Assembly: GCA_031082185.1 (NCBI GenBank)
Contig: JAVHLI010000009.1
Coordinates: 55,443-119,442, forward strand
Source of the DNA: a bacterium
GTDB lineage: Bacteria > Sysuimicrobiota > Sysuimicrobiia > Sysuimicrobiales > Humicultoraceae
Direction: 5' to 3'
Length of the DNA stretch: 64,000 nt
Part shown: in pieces, positions 26,290 through 35,157 of the stretch
Numbering within the stretch: the stretch's first letter is position 1
How the letters are laid out: every line of letters begins with the position of its first letter
Program-made: the position numbers and the translations under genes
The notes under the pieces: model-generated
What the model saw: only the letters and a program-made list of their open reading frames with translations
Database searches by the model: none
What the model was told of the DNA's origin: nothing

Positions 26290-27096
26290 ATGCCGATACG
26301 AGCCCTGGACCTGCTGGACATCGCCATCGTGACGGCGCTGATCTATCAGGTCCTTTGGCTCGTGCGCGGGACGCGGGCGGTGCAGCTCTCGACCGGGCTG
26401 GCGGTGCTCTTCGTGGTCTACACCGCCAGCAGGCTCCTCAAGCTGAACACGCTGCAGTGGGTGCTTTCCTACCTGGGCGTGGTCATCCCGATCGCCGTTC
26501 TCGTGATCTTCCAACCGGAGTTGCGGCGCATGCTGGAGCAGCTCGGCCGCGGCGGGGTGTTCGTTTCGGGGCTGGGCCCGGGGTTGGGACGCGAGGAGAC
26601 GATCCGGCTCGTGAACGACGTGGCGAGGGCGTGCCGCGTTCTGGCGAGCCGCAAGACGGGCGCGCTGATCGTACTGGAGAGGCGCACGGGTCTCAACGAC
26701 GTCATCGAGTCGGGAATCAAGATTGACGGGCTGGCGTCGGTGCAGTTGTTGATCACGACGTTCTTTCACAACACGCCGCTACACGACGGGGCCGTCGTGA
26801 TCCGCGGTAACCGGCTGATGGCGGCCGGCTGCCTGCTCCCCCTCAGCGAGAGCCCGCTCCTCAGTCGGACCATGGGTACCAGGCACCGCGCGGCTGTGGG
26901 GATCAGCGAGGTCACCGATGCCGTGGCGGTGGTCGTTTCCGAAGAGACCGGCTTGATCTCGTTGGCGCGCTCCGGCGCTTTGAGTCCCCCTCTGTCCGAA
27001 GAGGAGTTGAAGGTGACGCTCCTGGGATTGCTGGCCCATGGTGGGCCGCGCGGGCCGGCCCTGTGGCCTTGGCGCCGGACCCAGGCGGACTCGTGA
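26290..27096 (+). CDS. cdaA: Diadenylate cyclase CdaA (c-di-AMP synthase)
   Basis: A 268-residue membrane enzyme that joins two ATP into c-di-AMP. The first ~85 residues carry three helices (LDLLDIAIVTALIYQVLWLV, then two more). The DAC domain follows: IKIDGLASVQLL, FHNTPLHDGAVVIRGN with the catalytic DGA, and MGTRHRAAVGISEVTDA with the RHR motif that binds ATP phosphates. It is followed by cdaR (GTGA overlap) and glmM, the classic operon linking c-di-AMP to cell-wall precursor supply and osmotic balance. Confidence 0.95.
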   Translation: MPIRALDLLDIAIVTALIYQVLWLVRGTRAVQLSTGLAVLFVVYTASRLLKLNTLQWVLSYLGVVIPIAVLVIFQPELRRMLEQLGRGGVFVSGLGPGLGREETIRLVNDVARACRVLASRKTGALIVLERRTGLNDVIESGIKIDGLASVQLLITTFFHNTPLHDGAVVIRGNRLMAAGCLLPLSESPLLSRTMGTRHRAAVGISEVTDAVAVVVSEETGLISLARSGALSPPLSEEELKVTLLGLLAHGGPRGPALWPWRRTQADS

Positions 27097-27494
27097 AAGC
27101 CCGCCTCGCCGCCCTGCTTTCCGAGCGCACGCGGCTGCTGCTGCTGTCGCTGGCGATCGCGACCGCGATGTGGCACTACGTGGGAAGCGCGCAGGGCCCC
27201 AGGCCCGAGCCTGCAATGGTGGCCTCGCTGGTCGTCCGCAACGTGGAGGTGACCTTCACGGAGCTGCCTCCCGATCTTGTGGCAACGGCGCAACCGCGAA
27301 CCGTGGACCTGGAGATCCGCGGACCGACCCCTGCCGTGCTGTCGGTGAAGCCCTCCGACGTGCGCGCGATCGCGCCTGTGGGTGCCATGGACCCCGGGAT
27401 GTACCGCGTGACGATCAATGTGCCGGTGCCACCCGGGGTCACCCTGGCTCAGGCGTCTCCTCCGGTCGTGATGGTCACGATCGCGCGGCCCTAG
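27093..27494 (+). CDS. cdaR: YbbR-domain regulator CdaR (single domain)
   Basis: A 133-residue protein. An N-terminal helix (LLLLSLAIATAMWHYVGSA) anchors it, and one YbbR domain follows (VRNVEVTFTELPPDLVATAQ, then VDLEIRGP, and MYRVTINVPVPPGVTL). CdaR of Bacillus has three or four such domains; this one has one. It starts with GTG overlapping the cdaA stop. It is expected to bind and modulate CdaA at the outer membrane face. GlmM follows 6 bases later. Confidence 0.85.
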   Translation: MKARLAALLSERTRLLLLSLAIATAMWHYVGSAQGPRPEPAMVASLVVRNVEVTFTELPPDLVATAQPRTVDLEIRGPTPAVLSVKPSDVRAIAPVGAMDPGMYRVTINVPVPPGVTLAQASPPVVMVTIARP

Positions 27495-27500
27495 AAAGGC

Positions 27501-28847
27501 ATGGCACAGTTGCGGCGGCTCTTTGGAACGGACGGGATCCGCGGGGTTGCCAACGCCGATCTCACTCCGGAACTGGCGTTCCGCGTGGGCCGTGCGGCCG
27601 GCGCCGAGTTGGGTGGGGCGGACGCAACGTTCGTCCTGGGCCGCGACACCCGCCTATCCGGCCCGATGCTGGAAGCCGCCCTCGCAGCCGGGCTCTGCTC
27701 CGTGGGCGTTCACGTTGGACTGGGCGGCATTCTGACCACGCCGGCGGTGGCCTACCTGACCCGCGACCTGGGCGCCGCGTGTGGCGTGGTTATCTCCGCA
27801 TCGCACAACCCGGTTGAGGACAACGGCATCAAGCTCTTTGGCGGTGACGGTTTCAAGCTGCCGGACGCGCGCGAGGCCGCCATCGAAGCCCTTCTCGACC
27901 GCGACGACCTGCCCCGCCCGACCGGCACCGCCATGGGAACGATCGGGGCGATCCCGGACGGCGTGGACCGCTACATGCGTCACCTGGCCGACCTCTCCAC
28001 CGGCGGGCTGGACGGGATGAAGATCGTGGTGGACTGCGCCTTTGGGGCCGCGGTGCGCGTGGCACCGCGATTGTGGGAGATGCTGGGCGCCGACGTAGTG
28101 ATCCTCCACGGCGAGCCCGACGGTTCCCGGATCAACGTCGCATGTGGCTCCACAGATCTGGGTCCGTTGAGGCAGGCCGTGCTGGCTTGCGGCGCCGACG
28201 TTGGGTTCGCGCACGACGGCGACGCCGACCGTGTGCTGGCGGTGGACGAACTGGGCGAAGACGTGGACGGGGACGCGCTGATGGGTATCTGCGCGCTGGA
28301 CCGCCACCGCCTGGGCACTCTGGCCGGCGGGATCGTGGTGGCCACCGTGATGAGCAACCTGGGCCTGGAGCAACGCCTGGCGCAGGAGGGGATCCGGCTG
28401 GAGCGGGCCCCGGTGGGCGACCGCTATGTGTTGGAGCGCATGGTGGAGACCGGCGCCACCCTTGGGGGCGAGCAGAGCGGGCACCTGATCTTCCTTGATC
28501 AGGCCACAACCGGGGATGGCCTGGTGACCGCGATCGCGCTGACCAATGTGATGTCCGCGACCGGGCGCCGGCTCTCCGAGCTGCGGGCGGGGATCCCGCG
28601 TCTTCCCCAAGTGCTGGTGAACGTGCGCGTGCGCGCGCGCAACGGCTTGATTGACGCGCCGGAGGTGGAGGAGGCCGTGGCTGCGGCCGAGGCCAGGCTC
28701 GCTTCGCGCGGCCGTATCCTGGTGAGGCCGTCGGGTACTGAGCCCCTGGTCCGTGTCATGGTCGAGGCCGCCAGTCACGAGGAAGCCCGTGCAGTTGCAG
28801 AAGAGGTCGCGGCGGTTATTGCCGGCCGGCTCGGCGTGCCGTCGTGA
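27501..28847 (+). CDS. glmM: Phosphoglucosamine mutase
   Basis: A 448-residue enzyme converting glucosamine-6-P to glucosamine-1-P for UDP-GlcNAc. LFGTDGIRGVAN is the N-terminal signature; VISASHNPVEDNGIKLFG holds the phosphoserine; FAHDGDADRVLAVDELG binds metal; GEQSGHLIFLDQATTGDG is the sugar-binding loop; VRPSGTEPLVRVMVE binds phosphate. Length is normal. It shares the cdaA-cdaR operon, consistent with CdaA-GlmM interaction known in Firmicutes. Confidence 0.97.
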   Translation: MAQLRRLFGTDGIRGVANADLTPELAFRVGRAAGAELGGADATFVLGRDTRLSGPMLEAALAAGLCSVGVHVGLGGILTTPAVAYLTRDLGAACGVVISASHNPVEDNGIKLFGGDGFKLPDAREAAIEALLDRDDLPRPTGTAMGTIGAIPDGVDRYMRHLADLSTGGLDGMKIVVDCAFGAAVRVAPRLWEMLGADVVILHGEPDGSRINVACGSTDLGPLRQAVLACGADVGFAHDGDADRVLAVDELGEDVDGDALMGICALDRHRLGTLAGGIVVATVMSNLGLEQRLAQEGIRLERAPVGDRYVLERMVETGATLGGEQSGHLIFLDQATTGDGLVTAIALTNVMSATGRRLSELRAGIPRLPQVLVNVRVRARNGLIDAPEVEEAVAAAEARLASRGRILVRPSGTEPLVRVMVEAASHEEARAVAEEVAAVIAGRLGVPS

Positions 28848-29620
28848 CGGTTCCGGTTCTCGTAGACATCGCGGCTTCACGGCGGGATCTGTTTGGGACC
28901 CAGGCGCACGACGTGGGGTTGGAAGCGGCGCTGCGGTGGGCGCGCGATCGCATCGCCTCGCGCCAACCGGGCTACGTGGTGACGCTCAACGGCTCGCTGC
29001 TGGTGCAGGCGGCCCGCGATCCGGCGCTCCGTGCGCTGGTAAACGGCGCCGCGCTTGTTACCGCGGACGGGATCGGGGTGATTCTTGCGGCACGGATTCT
29101 GGGAGTGCCGCTTTCCGGGCGCCTGGCAGGGATTGACCTGGCGCTTGCCCTCTGCGCCGGCGCCGCCGCCGCCGGGCACCGTGTCTTCCTGCTAGGGGGC
29201 GCGCCGGGCGTGGCTGAGGCCGCTGCCGTGGCGTTGCGACGGCACCATCCGGCGTTGCAGATCGTCGGGACTCACCACGGGTTCTTCGATTACCAGGAGG
29301 AAGAGGCGGTGCGCTCGCAGATCCGGCAGGCGCGTCCAGATCTCCTGCTGGTGGCGCTGGGCGCGCCGCGGCAGGAGCGCTGGATGCAGCTCCACAGCGC
29401 GGATTTGAGCGTTCCGGTTTCGATCGGGGTGGGGGGCTCCTTCGATGTGCTGGCCGGGCGGGTGCCGCGCGCACCCCGGTGGATGCAGCGGGTCGGTCTA
29501 GAATGGCTTTACAGAACTCTGCGCGAGCCGCGGAGGTGGAGCGTCGTGCGCACGATACCGCCGTTGTTCTTGATGGCGATTCGCGAACGATGGCGGCGCG
29601 CACGGGATCCGCACATCTGA
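28844..29620 (+). CDS. GT26 (WecG/TagA/CpsF) glycosyltransferase
   Basis: A 258-residue GT26 enzyme. VVTLNGSLLVQAARDPALR, LVTADGIGVILAARILG (catalytic Asp), VFLLGGAPGVAEAAA, GTHHGFFDYQEEEAV, LLVALGAPRQERWM and GGSFDVLAGRVPRAPRWMQ are all typical. The family adds ManNAc or ManNAcA to undecaprenyl-PP-GlcNAc in wall teichoic acid or common antigen. The C-terminal basic segment helps it sit on the membrane. GTG start overlaps the glmM stop; glmS follows. It uses the precursor made by its neighbours, so this is a wall-polymer operon. Confidence 0.9.
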   Translation: MTVPVLVDIAASRRDLFGTQAHDVGLEAALRWARDRIASRQPGYVVTLNGSLLVQAARDPALRALVNGAALVTADGIGVILAARILGVPLSGRLAGIDLALALCAGAAAAGHRVFLLGGAPGVAEAAAVALRRHHPALQIVGTHHGFFDYQEEEAVRSQIRQARPDLLLVALGAPRQERWMQLHSADLSVPVSIGVGGSFDVLAGRVPRAPRWMQRVGLEWLYRTLREPRRWSVVRTIPPLFLMAIRERWRRARDPHI

Positions 29621-29649
29621 GGCAAAGGCCGCCTATTTGGAGGCAGGCT

Positions 29650-31497
29650 ATGTGTGGCATCATGGGCTATGTTGGACCGCATCCGGCGTTGCCGATCCTG
29701 TTGGACGGGCTGCGGCGGCTGGAGTACCGGGGATACGACTCCGCCGGCGTGGCCCTGCTTGACGGCGGCCGCATCGCAGTGCGCAAGGCCGCCGGCAAGC
29801 TCGGCGTGCTCGAGGCGGCGCTGGAGGCCGATCCACCCGCCGGCCGCGTCGGCATCGGCCACACGCGCTGGGCGACCCACGGTATCCCAAGCCATGCCAA
29901 CGCTCACCCCCACGGCGACTGCACCGGGCGGCACGTTGTTATCCACAACGGCATCATCGAGAACTACCTGCCTCTCAAGGAGCGGCTGGAGGCGGAGGGA
30001 CACCGGTTCCGGTCGGACACCGATACCGAGGTGCTCGCACACCTGATCGAGTCCGCGCATGCGCATCTGGCGGCCGACCGGCCGGACCGGCTGGAAGCCG
30101 CCGTCAGGGAGGCTTTGCACCAGGCGAGGGGGGCCTACGCGGTCGTCGTATTGAGCGCCGACCATCCCGATCACATCGTGGCTGTCCGGATGGTCAGCCC
30201 GCTCATCATTGGTGTCGGGGACGGCGAGATGCTGCTGGCCTCTGACATCCCGGCCCTGCTCCCGTACACGCGCGACGTGGTCGTGATCGGAGACGGCGAG
30301 CTGGCCGTTATCAGGTCGGATGGTATGGCGATCTCCGACCTGGAGGGACGGACTGTAGCACGCCCGGTTCAGCGCATAACCTGGGACGCGACGATGGCCG
30401 AGAAGGGCGGGTTCGCGCACTTCATGCTCAAGGAGATCTACGAGCAACCGCGCGCCCTACACGAGACGGTCATGGGCCGGCTGGACCTTGACGACCGGGT
30501 CGAGCTGGATGGGGTGTCGTTTCCCGAGGGCTTCGTCGAGCGCCTGGACAAGATCTGGATCGTTGCCTGCGGCACCGCCTTTCACGCCGGGCTTGTGGGC
30601 CGGTGGACGATCGAACACCTGGCCCGGGTGCCGGTTGAGGCGGACCTGGCATCTGAACTGCGCTACCGCGATCCGCTGATCGAGGGAACCACGCTGGCCG
30701 TGGCCATCAGCCAGTCCGGGGAGACGGCCGACACGCTGGCGGCGTCGCGCGAGGCGCGCGCCCGCGGCAGCCGCGTGCTGGCGGTAACCAACGTGGTGGG
30801 CAGCACCCTGGCACGCGAAGCCGACGACGTGCTTTTCGTCCGCGCCGGGCCGGAAATCGCGGTTGCGTCCACGAAGGCCTACACCACAATGCTGGCGGCG
30901 CTGCAGATGCTGGTCGTTGACCTGGGCGTCCGCCGGGGGACGCTCTCGCCCGCGCGGGCGTCGGCGCTGATCGCCGGGCTGCGCCATCTTCCGGTGCTGG
31001 CGCAGGAGATCCTTTCCAACACAACCCAGATTGAAGCCCTGGCCCAACGCCTCGCTGGGGCCGAGCACGCGTTCTTCATCGGCAGGGGGCTCGACTACGC
31101 GGTGGCCATGGAGGGTTCGCTCAAGCTCAAGGAGATCTCTTACCTGCACAGCGAAGCGCTGGCCGCAGGCGAGCTCAAGCACGGCACGTTGGCGCTGGTC
31201 ACATCACAGACCCCGGTCTTCGCGCTCGTGACGCAGCGCGCGGTGTTCGAGAAGACGGTCTCGAACATCCAGGAGGTGCGTGCCCGCGGCGCGGAGGTGA
31301 TCGCCGTCGCCTTCGACGACGACCAGGAGATAGGCCGGTACGCCGACACCGTGCTGCGCATCCCTTCCGTAGATGAGATACTGGCGCCGGCGCTGGCGAT
31401 CATTCCGCTCCAGTTGTTTGCCTACCACGTGGCCGTGCTGCGCGGCCACGACGTTGACCAGCCAAGGAACCTGGCAAAGAGCGTGACGGTCGAGTAG
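29650..31497 (+). CDS. glmS: Glutamine-fructose-6-phosphate aminotransferase
   Basis: A 615-residue enzyme making glucosamine-6-P from fructose-6-P and glutamine. The ATG after GGAGGC gives [15 protein letters not shown] with Cys2 as the nucleophile once Met is removed; the frame is open upstream but this is the family start. The glutaminase half shows [35 protein letters not shown]. Two SIS domains follow ([60 protein letters not shown]), ending [11 protein letters not shown]. No glmS ribozyme precedes it; only 29 bases separate it from the GT26 gene. Confidence 0.97.
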   Translation: MCGIMGYVGPHPALPILLDGLRRLEYRGYDSAGVALLDGGRIAVRKAAGKLGVLEAALEADPPAGRVGIGHTRWATHGIPSHANAHPHGDCTGRHVVIHNGIIENYLPLKERLEAEGHRFRSDTDTEVLAHLIESAHAHLAADRPDRLEAAVREALHQARGAYAVVVLSADHPDHIVAVRMVSPLIIGVGDGEMLLASDIPALLPYTRDVVVIGDGELAVIRSDGMAISDLEGRTVARPVQRITWDATMAEKGGFAHFMLKEIYEQPRALHETVMGRLDLDDRVELDGVSFPEGFVERLDKIWIVACGTAFHAGLVGRWTIEHLARVPVEADLASELRYRDPLIEGTTLAVAISQSGETADTLAASREARARGSRVLAVTNVVGSTLAREADDVLFVRAGPEIAVASTKAYTTMLAALQMLVVDLGVRRGTLSPARASALIAGLRHLPVLAQEILSNTTQIEALAQRLAGAEHAFFIGRGLDYAVAMEGSLKLKEISYLHSEALAAGELKHGTLALVTSQTPVFALVTQRAVFEKTVSNIQEVRARGAEVIAVAFDDDQEIGRYADTVLRIPSVDEILAPALAIIPLQLFAYHVAVLRGHDVDQPRNLAKSVTVE

Positions 31498-31545
31498 GGA
31501 GGAAGGGGTGCCGGGCCGAACCGGTCCCCCCGTGGGGGTGCGAAG

Positions 31546-31722
31546 ATGGCGATTGACCAGGAGTTCCTGCAGGTACTGGCGTGTCCGGTGGATCACGCTG
31601 CTGTAGTGCGCGACGGCGATCGCATCGTCTGCACCGCCTGTGGGCGCCGGTATCCGATCCGGCAGATTGAGGGCGCGGAGATCCCCATCATGCTGGCCGA
31701 CGAGGCGGAGCTGCCGGGGTGA
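31546..31722 (+). CDS. Trm112/YcaR-like zinc-ribbon small protein (58 aa)
   Basis: A short gene. It has a Cys in LQVLACPVDHAAV and CTACGRRYPI, the usual C-x-C-type zinc ribbon of the UPF0434/Trm112 family, followed by AEIPIMLADEAELPG. These small proteins activate methyltransferases or stabilise partners. The stop overlaps the start of acpS. An unspaced GC hairpin (CCCCC-CGT-GGGGG at 31526-31538) lies just before it. Only one Cys is present in the first knuckle (ACPVD), so zinc binding may be incomplete. Confidence 0.78.
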   Translation: MAIDQEFLQVLACPVDHAAVVRDGDRIVCTACGRRYPIRQIEGAEIPIMLADEAELPG

Positions 31723-32099
31723 GGGTGCTCGGACTCGGGACCGACATGGTCGAGGTGGATCGAATCGAGCGCGCGGTTGCCCGCTGGGGTGAAGCGTTCG
31801 TCTGTCGCATCTACACTACGGCGGAGATAGAACGCGCGCGGCCCCTGCTGGTCCGCGGGCCGCGGCTGGCCGCGCGCTTCGCGGCCAAGGAGGCGGTGAT
31901 GAAGGCCCTCGGCGTCGGCCGGCGGGGGATGGCGTGGCGCGAGATAGAGATCCTAAACGACGATCAAGGACGGCCGCTTGTGTGCCTGCACGGCGGCGCA
32001 CAGCGTATTGCCGACCAGCAGGGCGTGGTCAGCGTGTTGGTCACGCTCTCCCACACGCACGACCACGCCGTGGCCAGCGCGGTGGCGCTGGGTAACTGA
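31719..32099 (+). CDS. acpS: Holo-[acyl-carrier-protein] synthase
   Basis: A 126-residue enzyme that moves phosphopantetheine from CoA to ACP. LGLGTDMVEVDRIE holds the metal-binding Asp, and ARFAAKEAVMKALGVG the metal-binding Glu and Lys. GTG start overlaps the previous stop. It is the end of this gene run; the 320 bases that follow hold no gene. Confidence 0.95.
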   Translation: MRVLGLGTDMVEVDRIERAVARWGEAFVCRIYTTAEIERARPLLVRGPRLAARFAAKEAVMKALGVGRRGMAWREIEILNDDQGRPLVCLHGGAQRIADQQGVVSVLVTLSHTHDHAVASAVALGN

Positions 32100-32184
32100 G
32101 GGGAAATAGAAGAGGAGCGCTCGCTTCTTCCGACTTTTCACCGTCTTCAGTCGCGTCGCCGGTTCGTACCGCTCGGTAGGCTAT

Positions 32185-32206
32185 TCTCGGGAGTTACCTC
32201 CTGAGA
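32185..32206 (+). other. Stem-loop in the acpS-nnr gap
   Basis: TCTCGGGAG, loop TTAC, CTCCTGAGA: nine pairs with one G-T. No T-run follows, so it is a weak terminator at best; it may end the acpS transcript with Rho or act as a structured 5' leader for nnr. Confidence 0.5.
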
Positions 32207-32338
32207 AGACCGTCCGGCTTTCTGAGTCCACGTGCGCGACGTTTGACTCGGCTACTTTGCCGTTGGGCTTGCGCTCCTCTAGCCGGGAATCTACCACCGG
32301 CATCCAGGTCCGTCAATCCCCAACGGCCGTTCCCGGGC

Positions 32339-32356
32339 TGTGGATAATGTGGACAA
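32339..32356 (-). promoter_or_regulatory. Two abutting DnaA-box-like sites
   Basis: TGTGGATAA (32339-32347) is the exact reverse complement of the DnaA box TTATCCACA, and TGTGGACAA (32348-32356) follows directly, one mismatch from consensus. There are no dnaA, dnaN or gyr genes near. They may titrate DnaA or regulate nnr; a chance origin cannot be excluded. Confidence 0.45.
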
Positions 32357-32419
32357 GATCCGAGAGGAAACCGGCGGCAGCGGCAAGAAACCACGCAGCG
32401 GTATAGCCGGAGGCGACGC

Positions 32420-34003
32420 TTGAGACTACCAACGAGCGAAGAGATGGCCGCGCTCGACCGACGGGCGGCCGAGGAGTTCGGTGTGCCGACTCTGCTCCTC
32501 ATGGAGGCGGCGGGCCGCGCCGTGGCCCAGGCGGCCGCGCGGCTGGCAGGACGCGGCGGCGAGCGGGCCGTCGTGGTCGCGGGGAAAGGCAACAACGGTG
32601 GTGACGGGCTGGTCGCCGCCAGAGTCCTGCAGGCGGCCGGGTGGCGGATCCTTGTGGTGCTGCTCGCCCGTGATGCCGAGGTCAGCGGCGACGCCGCGGT
32701 GAACCTCCAGGTCGCGCGCCGCTCCGGTGTGGAGATCACCAACCTCGACAGCACCGCGATGCCCGGCCTGCGGGCGGTGCTCGCAGGTGCGGACTTGATT
32801 ATCGACGGTCTTTTCGGGACCGGGTTTCGCGGCCCGGCGATCGGCCTCGCCGCCAAGACGATCGAGGCTATCAACGCCTGCGGCCGGCCGGTTCTGGCAA
32901 TAGACATCCCTTCCGGAGTGAACGGTGACACCGGCGCCGTGGACGGCCACGCCGTGCGCGCCACCGCAACCGTGACGATGGGACTCCCCAAGGCAGGGCT
33001 CGTTCTTGTCCCGGGCGCCGTCCACGCCGGACGCATCTGGGTGGCCGACGTAGGTCACCCGCAGCGCCTGATCAACGATCCCGGGATCCTAACCGCCCTG
33101 GTCACCCGCGGCATGGTGGATGCGGCGATTCCCCTGCGCCGCCTCGACGCGCACAAGGGCGACGCCGGGCGGGTCCTGGTGGTTGCCGGCTCTATCGGGC
33201 ACAGCGGCGCCGCGGTCCTGACGGTGCTCGGGGCGCTGCGGGCAGGCGCCGGGCTGGTGACGCTGGGCGTGCCCGGCGCGATCTACCCGATTGTGGGCCC
33301 GGCGATCATCGAGGGGATGCCGCTGCCGCTTACCGACTGCGACGGCGCGCTGGCAGCCGAGGCCGCCGGCCAGGTCATGGACCTGGCGGGTTCGGCCGAT
33401 GTCGTGGCGTGCGGGCCGGGCATCTCGCGACTCCCCGGGCCGGCGGCCGTTGTGCAACGCCTGATCGCGGAATGTCCTCTTCCGTTGGTCCTGGATGCCG
33501 ACGCCCTGACCATCCTGGCGGGTCTCCCCGGGGAGCTGCCCGCCGGCAGGGCCGCGCGCATCCTGACACCGCATCCCGGCGAGCTGGCGCGGTTGCTGCA
33601 GTGCACCGTGGACGAGATCCAGCGACACCGGCTGCAGGCGGCGCGCGCGGCAGCCGGACGGTTCCGGGCAGTGGTTGTCCTGAAGGGGGCCCGCACCGTC
33701 GTCGCCGATCCCACCGGGGCCGCGTTCGTGATTCCGACCGGCAATCCGTCCATGGCCGCAGGGGGCATGGGCGATGTGCTCTGCGGGGTAATCGCCGCGC
33801 TGGTGGGTCAAGGTCTTCCGGCCGCTGCCGCGGCCTGGGCAGGGTCGTACCTGCATGGCCTGGCCGGGGACCGGGCCGCGGCCTCCCGAGGTCCTGTGGG
33901 AGTGATGGCGCGCGAGGTGGCGGACGAACTGCCCGGCTCTCTGGCAGCCGTCCGTTCAGGGTCGGTAACCGAGGTGGTTACCCGGCTGGGATTGGCCGGC
34001 TGA
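32420..34003 (+). CDS. nnr: Bifunctional NAD(P)H-hydrate epimerase/dehydratase
   Basis: A 527-residue repair enzyme. Residues ~1-215 are the epimerase NnrE (VAGKGNNGGDGLVAARVLQA, DGLFGTGFRG, AIDIPSGVNGDTG). Residues ~230-527 are the ADP-dependent dehydratase NnrD (HKGDAGRVLVVAGSIGHSGA, TPHPGELARLLQ, GNPSMAAGGMGDVLCGVIAA). Together they restore NADHX and NADPHX to NADH and NADPH. TTG start after GGAGG. Its stop is joined to the alr start (TGATG). Confidence 0.95.
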   Translation: MRLPTSEEMAALDRRAAEEFGVPTLLLMEAAGRAVAQAAARLAGRGGERAVVVAGKGNNGGDGLVAARVLQAAGWRILVVLLARDAEVSGDAAVNLQVARRSGVEITNLDSTAMPGLRAVLAGADLIIDGLFGTGFRGPAIGLAAKTIEAINACGRPVLAIDIPSGVNGDTGAVDGHAVRATATVTMGLPKAGLVLVPGAVHAGRIWVADVGHPQRLINDPGILTALVTRGMVDAAIPLRRLDAHKGDAGRVLVVAGSIGHSGAAVLTVLGALRAGAGLVTLGVPGAIYPIVGPAIIEGMPLPLTDCDGALAAEAAGQVMDLAGSADVVACGPGISRLPGPAAVVQRLIAECPLPLVLDADALTILAGLPGELPAGRAARILTPHPGELARLLQCTVDEIQRHRLQAARAAAGRFRAVVVLKGARTVVADPTGAAFVIPTGNPSMAAGGMGDVLCGVIAALVGQGLPAAAAAWAGSYLHGLAGDRAAASRGPVGVMAREVADELPGSLAAVRSGSVTEVVTRLGLAG

Positions 34004-35157
34004 TGGACGAGCTCGACTCTGCCCTGTCCCGGGCACGGTCGCGAACGTGGGTCACGGTGGACCTGGACGCCGTGGCGCACAACGTGCGCGCAATCCGCTC
34101 TCTGCTCCCGGGGAAGACCGCGTTCATGGCGGTGGTCAAGGCGGACGCATACGGCCACGGGCTCGTCCCGGTCGCCGAGGCCGCGCTCTCATCCGGTGCG
34201 TCCTGGGTGGGTGTGATGACTCCCGGCGAAGCGGCCGAGCTGCTCGCCGCCGGCGTGCGCGCACGCATCCTGATCCTCGGACCGGTCTCATCCGGCTGGC
34301 TGCCGCGCTTCGCGGACTCTGAGTGCAGGCTGACGGTGGGCACGATCCCCGCGTTGGAGGCCGTGCAGTCGCTCGCCGGGAAGGCCAGGTTCCGCGTTCA
34401 CATCAAGGTGGACACCGGCATGACCCGGATGGGCGTCACCGTGGAGGAACTGGCCGGCCTGCTCAACCGCGTGGATTCCTCGAAGGTGGAGGTGGAAGGC
34501 ATTCTCACGCACATGGCCTGTGCCAATGCGCCCGACCCCGCGCCGACCCAAGCACAGCTCGCCGCCTTTGAGCGGGCGGTTGCGCTCGTCCGGGAGCGGT
34601 TCCCTCTGGCGATCGCGCACGCCGCGGCCAGCGCCGCCACCTTCGCCTATCCAGAGGCCCATCTGGACATGGTGCGCATCGGCATCTCCCTCTATGGCAT
34701 TGCGCCTGCCCCGCACCTGACCGCTCCCGAGCTACGACCCGTCATGACGCTCTCTTCGCGCGTGACCCGCACGCGGCGCGTTCCTGAGGGGACCCCGGTG
34801 TCCTACTGCGGTAATTATCGAACCCCTGGTACCACCACGATCGCCACGGTTGGGCTGGGCTACGCCGACGGCTACCCCCGGCTGCTGGGCAACGTAGGTC
34901 AAATGCTCGTGGGTGGCCGCCGCCTGCCGGTGGCCGGCCGCGTGTGCATGGACTACACGATGCTGGACGCGGGCGGCGCGCCGGTCCGGGAGGGCGACGA
35001 GGTCATCGTTTTCGGCCCGGGGCTGCCGGTGGACGAGGTTTCCGCGGCCGCGGGCACGATCCCCCACGAGCTGTTCTGCCGCGTGAGCCGCCGCGTGCCG
35101 CGCGTCTACCTACGCAATGGGCGGCCGGTGGCGGTGGCCGGTATGGAGGCAGGATGA
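34003..35157 (+). CDS. alr: Alanine racemase
   Basis: A 384-residue PLP enzyme giving D-alanine for peptidoglycan. TWVTVDLDAVAHNVRAI, then FMAVVKADAYGHG with the PLP-binding Lys, HIKVDTGMTRMG, and GLGYADGYPR with the catalytic Tyr are all present, as is AGRVCMDYTMLD. The start ATG overlaps the nnr stop (TGATG). A longer open frame exists upstream inside nnr but is not conserved. Confidence 0.96.
   Translation: MDELDSALSRARSRTWVTVDLDAVAHNVRAIRSLLPGKTAFMAVVKADAYGHGLVPVAEAALSSGASWVGVMTPGEAAELLAAGVRARILILGPVSSGWLPRFADSECRLTVGTIPALEAVQSLAGKARFRVHIKVDTGMTRMGVTVEELAGLLNRVDSSKVEVEGILTHMACANAPDPAPTQAQLAAFERAVALVRERFPLAIAHAAASAATFAYPEAHLDMVRIGISLYGIAPAPHLTAPELRPVMTLSSRVTRTRRVPEGTPVSYCGNYRTPGTTTIATVGLGYADGYPRLLGNVGQMLVGGRRLPVAGRVCMDYTMLDAGGAPVREGDEVIVFGPGLPVDEVSAAAGTIPHELFCRVSRRVPRVYLRNGRPVAVAGMEAG

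Larger units (their letters stand above)
32100..32419 (+). other. 320 bp non-coding gap between acpS and nnr
   Basis: No protein or tRNA gene is visible here. It contains a stem-loop at 32185-32206 and two abutting DnaA-box-like sites at 32339-32356. A GATAAT hexamer inside the DnaA pair could also serve as a -10, though no -35 lies 17 bases upstream. Confidence 0.7.

Noticed and set aside
29621..29649. glmS ribozyme before glmS
   Set aside because: Only 29 bases separate it from the upstream gene, too short for the ribozyme core.
31526..31538. Terminator CCCCC-CGT-GGGGG after glmS
   Set aside because: Five pairs, no T-run, and it sits 8 bases before the next start; likely just GC-rich sequence.
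32100..32419. Chromosomal origin of replication
   Set aside because: Only two DnaA-like sites, no AT-rich unwinding stretch, and no dnaA, dnaN, rpmH or gyr genes around.
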